From an uncultured Pseudomonadota bacterium (GTDB taxonomy: Bacteria; Lernaellota; Lernaellaia; Lernaellales; Lernaellaceae), in the NCBI GenBank assembly GCA_937967875.1, contig CALBTQ010000747.1, positions 1 through 9,497 on the forward strand: DNA of 9,497 bases, in the 5' to 3' direction. Position 1 is the first letter of the stretch. Each line of letters begins with the position of its first letter. The translations under genes were made by a program, and so were the position numbers. Of this stretch, positions 6,901 through 9,497 are shown in pieces. A model generated the notes under the pieces. The model had not been told where the DNA came from. It searched no databases and was given only the letters and a program-made list of their open reading frames with translations.

Positions 6901-7793
6901 GCCGGGATCGCATCTTCACAATGGCGGCAGAGAAAATCGTCGGGCAGCGCTCGTCCGTCCATGCAGTCGAGAAATTCCCGCCGCGCCGCCGATTGCCACA
7001 CGGCGAGCAAGCCCTCGTCGGCGGCATTGCCCCAGACGGCCTGCCGCCGGTAATCCATGCAACAGGGGATGACCGAACCGTCGAAGAGCACGTGCGCCAT
7101 TTCGTAGGCCCACACCGTGCGGCAACCGAGGATGCCGGGATGATCCAGCGGCTCGTGACCGTATACGTCGACGTTGCCCGCGCGGCTGATGTAGCCGTCG
7201 ACCAGATCGAGCCGCTTGAGGCCCAGATGGCGCCAGAAGGAGATCGCCTCGTTCCATTCCTCATCGGAAACGAAGGGCCGGATGCGCGTCAGGTTGACCA
7301 TCACCGAGTCGTCGCCGTGACGCAGCAGCGATTTTTTCACGTGGTGGATGATGTTGTCGCGCACGCGCGTGAAATCGCCGCGCCCGGAGATCGCCTTGTA
7401 GGTGTCGGGGCGGACGGCATGCAACGAAAAGCCGATCCAGGTCAGGCCGGCGTTGAGCAGCTCGTCGCTGCGACGCTCGGTCAACGCGATGCCGTTGCTG
7501 ATGATGTAAAGCTCGACGTCGGGCAGGGCGGCGCGCGCGCGTTCGATGCGCGGCACGATTTGCGGATCGAGCAGTGGTTCGTTCATCAGATAGAGCATCA
7601 CGCGTTGCAGCTTGGGGAAGGTCGCGATTTCGTCGAGCAGGCGCGCGAACAGCTCGTCGCTCATGTCGCCCTGGGGCATCGACTTGACGATCTGCGGATG
7701 CGGGCACATGACGCACGCGGCGTTGCAGCGGCTGGTGGTCTGGATCATCACCGCCCGCGGGTGCGCAAGTCGTCTGGCTTCCTCGACGTTCAT
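933..7793 (-). CDS. Giant five-domain radical SAM protein: SPASM-type head plus four tandem B12-binding/radical SAM modules
   Basis: This 2286-residue cytoplasmic protein has no signal peptide or membrane segment. Five radical SAM cores follow one another, each with an intact CxxxCxxC [4Fe-4S] motif: C23/C27/C30, C536/C540/C543, C1046/C1050/C1053, C1547/C1551/C1554 and C2041/C2045/C2048. The first core (residues 1-300) has a SPASM/twitch-like cysteine tail. Each of the other four is preceded by a cobalamin-binding Rossmann domain carrying GG(P/R)G and GEGE motifs. Family knowledge: cobalamin-dependent radical SAM enzymes methylate unactivated carbon or phosphorus or do ring chemistry, using SAM and B12. 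The start is ATG at 7793, which overlaps the carbamoyltransferase stop as ATGA; the frame stays open further upstream, but that part is an out-of-frame reading of the carbamoyltransferase. The usual length is 450-700 residues for one unit, so this looks like repeated gene duplication with fusion. No stop or frameshift is seen anywhere. Domain calls are firm; substrate and reactions are unknown. Post-translational cleavage into separate enzymes is an alternative. Confidence 0.9.
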   Translation of the reverse strand: MNVEEARRLAHPRAVMIQTTSRCNAACVMCPHPQIVKSMPQGDMSDELFARLLDEIATFPKLQRVMLYLMNEPLLDPQIVPRIERARAALPDVELYIISNGIALTERRSDELLNAGLTWIGFSLHAVRPDTYKAISGRGDFTRVRDNIIHHVKKSLLRHGDDSVMVNLTRIRPFVSDEEWNEAISFWRHLGLKRLDLVDGYISRAGNVDVYGHEPLDHPGILGCRTVWAYEMAHVLFDGSVIPCCMDYRRQAVWGNAADEGLLAVWQSAARREFLDCMDGRALPDDFLCRHCEDAIPAAAVEREDKTSTADALGVFLLVFPPPWLTDSPPLGPAALLAWLEREGLSVSVYDANIELFHRVAPTLRETWEWEKGLVWEDAAQVDELFGDALRQMAAEIAAHPAPVVGLHLASRKEIAAALLAGEINRLAPHKTIVAGGPGAATSDERTRFYLRSEGTVKHFIVGEGELTLTETLRALRGHEPLDKIPGLATFAAGRETFSPRRETVDMAELPVPAYTHFDVTRYRHPALAVEWSRGCTGDCAFCNVHQFWHAYRRKPSAVALAELAALRERFGVDWFSLVDPVINGRPDELEAVCDGIIANDWRLKWSAGISPNHPLTAAQFAKLAQAGCYRLEFGVESGSDRVLRSMNKRFTVERAGEMCRDAHAAGIEVVLYLIVGFPGETEEDFAATLAAMDRFAPHVSRVRSVNSLLLIPGSAVCEEPDRYGLTAPDRTAPGWMRRWRAGDSTPAVRAARIARLEAKLRELGVPVEFSNRDELLGESQDLDEKLHRLFQRVDRFDDRLHALNARARRVLAEMGEDAPGAGEVALTICPVWGVDAPPYGLASLTATIEQAGYRPLVRDFNIECYRRVRADLQRFWEEDSFRHWTDLADWERLAPHLQSEMQFVADELLASGRRVLGFSVYSPNRRFTIEVLKKIKQADPTRVTIVGGRGVQTTEERLLFPPDAVDYFVVGEGEQTMRELLAAIFAQREATVLPGVVRFDGHHLTPLAPRELIDDLAALPHPTFNGFSLHQYRTNELPILASRGCTGHCTFCNDHPAMGRFRPRPGRRVAEEMLAHAQRLGVRRFRFNDQLINGDLAMLDQMCDALIAADARVEWIALAAPRGDMPDELLPKMRRAGCYTLNIGVESGSDAVLKKMAKGYRTDDIERALHQIRAAGINTMINFIVGFPGESDDEFAHTLAFVRRNREHICGVTSINTCLLLLGSPLAAHREQLGITVPPGADADTGWETADNNPAVRQDRARRLLALLHELELPICVSNLHEKTADVAALAAKKDDAGCAPPDRRIGGGGQKKSLPYYESIEKRDVDVLLIMPPVWGANVVPLGIGYIQHYLQKQGFTAQSFDLNTHMFNRTADPDLWRMEAYKHWTQEPEFSVTLQKLADLIDHYVAQIANHPAKILGFSLNTGSFPFARMFAKRMKDARPERPIVFGGPGVTNSLDIHMLTPDEVDYIVLGEGERSARKLVENLLRGRDEPLDGVIKIGTPIDYENLTRPIQEDLEEIGWPTLDDFNLAEYQTDAVPILGSRGCIRRCTFCNDHHIYRKYRQRAPESIAEEMRWHADRGRLHFTFHDVLINGHVPTLVRLCEMLIADGRRFRWGGQGVIRKEMTRDVFVKLKQAGCMSFVFGVESFSNKVLRLMNKPYTHDEAEAVLTACHEAGVETIINIIVGFPGETEADFRETYEFIRTHKDIIDQVASISPCLINLGSRLFNLRDDYGIRFPDSEQSIKWFSDDGNNFEERRRRVLALTTLLARLDQSVHTINLYDEDRNNLPQVEIDTFPRPVDEAPCDESAALSVAATPDIMLVLPPPWGVDFPPLGLAALAGALRHAGLNAVVRDLNIEWYDDAAEALREYWSLEHLKFWASDGRFDEIVAYFAPQIDAFIADAVKHQPKAVGFSTNESNLPLAVLLGEKIKQRLPATTIVLGGPGVHWPADRERIGGKAADLFVVGEGEASLVELLHAADNGEDPAQVPGVVAWRNGQWIGGGERPLHKQLDDLPAPDYSDLPLHRYRTNQFPLILGRGCINRCAFCNDHRMVPGYRAHSPARVLAEVQRLKKLYGAFAFSFNDLLVNADLTRLREFCRLIVEHNERIAWTGQALVRTDMTADDFKLLKRAGCVTLVFGVESFSDDVLKRMGKRFVAADAATVLRRAKDVGLQVMINLIVGFPGESEESFAQTCEFLREHHRLIDKVSAASTCIVVAQCELEKDPARFGIVLPKPEHWRQWYSADEANTYEKRVARLHRLVDLLDELRIDHSMTNLYREALEGDA
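936..2342 (-). repeat. Tandem module D: B12-binding plus radical SAM (residues 1818-2286)
   Basis: The B12 domain has LPPPWGVDFPPLGLAAL (1824 onward), GGPG (1943-1946) and VGEGE (1966-1970). The radical SAM core has CINRCAFC (2041-2048), FNDLLVNAD (2083-2091), GVESFS (2140-2145) and IVGFPGE (2180-2186). The tail is SMTNLYREALEGDA, the C-terminus of the protein. It is the closest of the four to the textbook N-terminal pattern of cobalamin-binding radical SAM proteins. Confidence 0.88.
2439..3818 (-). repeat. Tandem module C: B12-binding plus radical SAM (residues 1326-1785)
   Basis: The B12 domain has MPPVWGANVVPLGIGY (1333 onward), GGPG (1450-1453) and LGEGE (1473-1477). The radical SAM core has CIRRCTFC (1547-1554), FHDVLING (1588-1595), GVESFS (1645-1650) and IVGFPGE (1685-1691). 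The tail is TINLYDED. The following linker (1786-1817) is acidic and proline-containing. GVESFS and the GQGVIR segment pair this module with D rather than with A or B. Confidence 0.88.
3939..5324 (-). repeat. Tandem module B: B12-binding plus radical SAM (residues 824-1285)
   Basis: The B12 domain begins with ICPVWGVDAPPYGL (829 onward), with Cys830 where other modules have proline, then GGRG (948-951) and VGEGE (971-975). The radical SAM core has CTGHCTFC (1046-1053), FNDQLING (1088-1095), GVESGS (1145-1150) and IVGFPGE (1185-1191). The tail is CVSNLHEKT. The following linker, residues 1286-1325, is low in complexity with GGGG at 1308-1311 and is probably flexible. Confidence 0.88.
5358..5447 (-). 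other. Predicted coiled-coil linker between modules A and B (residues 783-812)
   Basis: Hydrophobic residues sit at 783, 787, 790, 794, 797, 801, 804, 808 (Ala) and 811, an unbroken 4-3 heptad spacing over four turns, with charged residues between. Linkers between the other modules lack this. It may hold two modules apart as a helical spacer or make the protein dimerise. The pattern is counted directly from the translation; the structure is inference. Confidence 0.6.
5460..6863 (-). repeat. Tandem module A: B12-binding plus radical SAM (residues 311-778)
   Basis: The cobalamin-binding part has FPPPW (320-324), GGPG (436-439) and VGEGE (462-466). The radical SAM part has CTGDCAFC (536-543), GVESGS (635-640) and IVGFPGE (675-681). 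The helix insert of the B12 domain is rich in tryptophan (W368, W370, W376). This is the most divergent module: at the conserved strand after the cysteines it reads SLVDPVING where the others have FND/FHD, and GLTAPD marks the C-terminal tail. It ends with EFSNRDELL, the counterpart of the tails of the other modules. Confidence 0.88.
6894..7793 (-). other. Domain: N-terminal radical SAM with SPASM/twitch-like tail (residues 1-300)
   Basis: The cluster motif CNAACVMC is at 23-30. MNEPLL (70-75) stands where family members have GGEP, and ISNG is at 98-101. The stretch GFSLHAVRPDTYKAISG (121-137) is typical of SPASM-type radical SAM enzymes. The tail has GC (223-224), IPCC (242-245), a WGNA segment (254-257) and CRHC (289-292). 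These can supply about four ligands for one auxiliary cluster, fewer than a full two-cluster SPASM domain. Unlike the four modules that follow, it has no cobalamin domain. Proteins like this usually stand alone at 300-350 residues. Confidence 0.85.
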
Positions 7794-7808
7794 GAGGCGT
7801 CGCTTTCC
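7790..7808 (-). promoter_or_regulatory. ATGA stop/start overlap with weak Shine-Dalgarno
   Basis: The carbamoyltransferase stop TGA (7792-7790) and the ATG of the giant protein (7793-7791) share ATGA. The only ribosome-site candidate is GGAAAG at 7808-7803, 9 bases before the start, weaker than the one before the hydrolase. Coupled reinitiation is therefore the likely way this long gene is translated. The overlap also fixes the start, since the frame stays open upstream. Confidence 0.75.
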
Positions 7809-9451
7809 ACCAGGAAGGGCCCGATGGCGAGGTAGCGGAAATGCGCGTCGAGGTAGGCGCGTACGGCGTCCTCGGGCGTCATGACGATGGGCTCTTCGTG
7901 CATGTTGAAGCTGGTGTTGATCAGCACGGGCACGCCGGTGACCTGCTCGTAGGCGACGAGGATGGCATACATGTCGGGGTTGGTTTCCGGCGTGACGATC
8001 TGCGGGCGCGCGGTGTTGTCGACGTGCACGCAACCGGCGCCCACCTGCCGCATGTAGTCGGTGCAGTCGTAACACATGTTCATGAAGCGCGAGGTGAAGC
8101 GCGCGCCGTCCACGCCGATGAAACACTTGTCGGCGGCATAATCGGGCACGACCGGCGCGAAGGGCATGAACTCGGTGCGGCGCAGCATTTTGTTGAGCCA
8201 ATCGTTGACCGACGGATCGTCGGGGCGGAAGTAGATCGTGCGGTTGCCCAGCGCGCGCGGACCGTATTCCATGCGGTCGACGAAACGCGGCACGACCTGC
8301 CGATCGGCAAGCAGCCTGGCGATCGCCAGCGGCAGATCGTCGGGACGACTGAATTTAAGATTCTTGGCGCGCAGGGCCTGCTCGATGCGCGCGTCGTCGT
8401 ATTCCGCGCCGAGGTAGGGCGTTATGAGCGGCTGCGGTTTCGCTCCGGACACGCCCAGCGCCGCGCCCGCGGCCAGCCCGCCGTCGCCCATGTTGGGGAA
8501 GATGCTGATGCGCGCGACCTCGGGCAGTTCGCGGATGCGCTGGTTGAGTTTGACATTCTCGAAGATGCCGCCGGCGAGCACGACGTCGCTCAGGCCGGTT
8601 CGGCGCACCCAATACTGCACGAAAGCAGTGACTGCTTCTTCCAGGACCAATTGACAGGCGGCGGCGATGTCCTCGCGGGTTTCGCCGACCAGAAGCCGGT
8701 ACCAACCGCGTGTGCGGTGATGCTTGAACGGATTGCCCAGCGTGCTGAAGCCCGGGCCGCGGAAATGCAATACCTGCCGGAATAGCGGGGCGAGTTTTTG
8801 CGCGTCGCCGTAGGCGGCCAGACCGGTGATCTTGCCTTCGTGGCGGTTGGGTTTGAAGCCGAGGTACTCGGTTATGCGGCTGTAGTACGGATTCAACGCG
8901 GCCGCGCCCGATTGCGCGAACAGGCGCCGAACACTGCCGTCGGGTGAGCCGACGCCGGCCGTGGCGGTCAACGCGTCGCCCATGGCGTCGGCGGTGATGA
9001 CCGTGGCCTTGGCGAAGGGACCGCAGAGGAACGCCGAGTAGGCGTGCGCCTCATGGTGCTCGAACATCTCGACCGGCGCGATGAAGCCCAGGCGGCGCAA
9101 GCGCCGGCGCAGCAGCCAACGCGACGCCCGTTTGTCGAGCCAATAGGGCAGGCGCAGCGAGCGGGCGAAAATCTGATAGTAGGTGTAGGCGATGTAATTC
9201 ATGCCGAACTGGCCGGACAGTTCCTTGGCGTATTTGTGCAGGTCGGGCACGATGCGTAAAAAGCAACTGGGCGTGATGTCGCCGGCGATGACGATGCGGT
9301 CGATTTGCGCGGGTTGCAGGCCGCCGAGGCGCAATACTTCGGCGATGGCTTCGTAAGGGAAGCCGATGGAGTTTTTCAGGCGGTTGATGCGCTCCTCGTT
9401 GACGGCGGCGATCAATTCGCCGTCAACGACCAACGCCGCGCCCGCATTGTG
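7790..9451 (-). CDS. O-carbamoyltransferase, NodU/TobZ/CmcH family, N-terminus cut off
   Basis: Transfers a carbamoyl group from carbamoyl phosphate, through a carbamoyl-adenylate, to a hydroxyl of a sugar or natural product (family knowledge: NodU on Nod factor, TobZ on tobramycin, CmcH on cephem). 553 sense codons are present. The frame is open to the adapter and its first residues, HNAGAALVVDGEL, match the family's early conserved segment, so perhaps 10-15 residues are missing; the in-frame TTG at 9433 is not the true start. Numbered from the first genomic codon, the Kae1-like domain has EHHEAHAYSAF (131-141, metal-binding histidines), ADAMGD (154-159), GGIFENVKLN (294-303) and NMGDGGLAAGAA (320-331). 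The C-terminal domain has EYGPRALGNRTI (395-406), RRTEFMPFAP (424-433) and NTSFNMHEEP (512-521). All family motifs look intact. It is the first visible gene of the operon and overlaps the next by 4 bases. The acceptor is unknown. Confidence 0.93.
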   Translation of the reverse strand, partial: HNAGAALVVDGELIAAVNEERINRLKNSIGFPYEAIAEVLRLGGLQPAQIDRIVIAGDITPSCFLRIVPDLHKYAKELSGQFGMNYIAYTYYQIFARSLRLPYWLDKRASRWLLRRRLRRLGFIAPVEMFEHHEAHAYSAFLCGPFAKATVITADAMGDALTATAGVGSPDGSVRRLFAQSGAAALNPYYSRITEYLGFKPNRHEGKITGLAAYGDAQKLAPLFRQVLHFRGPGFSTLGNPFKHHRTRGWYRLLVGETREDIAAACQLVLEEAVTAFVQYWVRRTGLSDVVLAGGIFENVKLNQRIRELPEVARISIFPNMGDGGLAAGAALGVSGAKPQPLITPYLGAEYDDARIEQALRAKNLKFSRPDDLPLAIARLLADRQVVPRFVDRMEYGPRALGNRTIYFRPDDPSVNDWLNKMLRRTEFMPFAPVVPDYAADKCFIGVDGARFTSRFMNMCYDCTDYMRQVGAGCVHVDNTARPQIVTPETNPDMYAILVAYEQVTGVPVLINTSFNMHEEPIVMTPEDAVRAYLDAHFRYLAIGPFLVESDAS

Positions 9452-9497
9452 AGATCGGAAGAGCGTCGTGTAGGGAAAGAGTGTAGATCTCGGTGGT
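9452..9497 (-). other. Illumina universal adapter remnant (not genomic)
   Basis: The stretch starts with AGATCGGAAGAGCGTCGTG, the reverse complement of the Illumina universal adapter. Its first 43 bases are the exact inverse of positions 1-43, which makes a perfect terminal inverted repeat that could be mistaken for a transposon end. It truncates the carbamoyltransferase. Genomic sequence ends at 9451. Confidence 0.98.

Noticed and set aside
7794..8201. N-terminal extension of 136 codons upstream of the giant protein
   Set aside because: It is an Arg/His-rich out-of-frame reading of the carbamoyltransferase 3' part. The ATG at 7793 overlaps the carbamoyltransferase stop and directly precedes the radical SAM domain.
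9431..9433. TTG at 9433 as start of the carbamoyltransferase
   Set aside because: The frame is open upstream to the adapter and encodes HNAGAAL, matching the conserved early segment of the family, so the true start is outside the insert.
44..9451. Promoter, terminator, riboswitch, CRISPR or RNA gene
   Set aside because: The insert is continuous coding sequence with 4-base overlaps. No intergenic stretch, direct-repeat array or tRNA-like fold was noticed; a cobalamin riboswitch, if any, would lie upstream of the truncated first gene.
1..9497. Perfect terminal inverted repeat suggesting a transposon or linear element
   Set aside because: The repeat is Illumina adapter sequence; no transposase or target duplication is present.

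Overview
The window is a 9.5 kb high-GC fragment (GC-rich third positions, about 60-65 % GC by eye) made entirely of bacterial coding sequence on the minus strand. Both ends carry the Illumina universal adapter in opposite orientations (1-43 and 9452-9497). The real genomic insert is therefore 44-9451, and both outer genes are cut by the fragment ends. The adapter-bounded insert of roughly 9.4 kb looks like a sheared metagenomic fragment or synthetic long read. No rRNA, tRNA or other marker gene is present. The organism is best described as an unplaced, probably uncultivated, high-GC bacterium.

Read in the direction of transcription (right to left), three genes form one tight operon. (1) 9451-7790 is a NodU/TobZ-type O-carbamoyltransferase missing only its first residues. 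(2) 7793-933 encodes a giant 2286-residue protein. It starts with a radical SAM/SPASM-type domain, followed by four consecutive full-length cobalamin-binding plus radical SAM modules, giving five intact CxxxCxxC iron-sulfur motifs in one chain. (3) 936-44 is an N-terminally membrane-anchored SGNH/GDSL hydrolase whose C-terminus is cut off by the adapter. The genes overlap by 4 bases at both junctions (ATGA and GTGA), which points to a single transcript and coupled translation. There is no intergenic space, and no promoter or terminator is visible.

The central protein is the notable object. B12-dependent radical SAM proteins normally carry one cobalamin domain and one radical SAM domain in 450-700 residues. 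Here four such units are repeated at a period of about 495-510 residues, each with its own C-terminal tail, behind a SPASM-like head. All cluster-binding cysteines are present, so none of the five sites looks dead by that criterion. I infer a multi-step modifying enzyme whose product may be further carbamoylated by gene 1 and acted on (acyl or other ester chemistry) at the membrane by gene 3, for example in natural-product or surface-glycan tailoring. The substrate cannot be told from the sequence.
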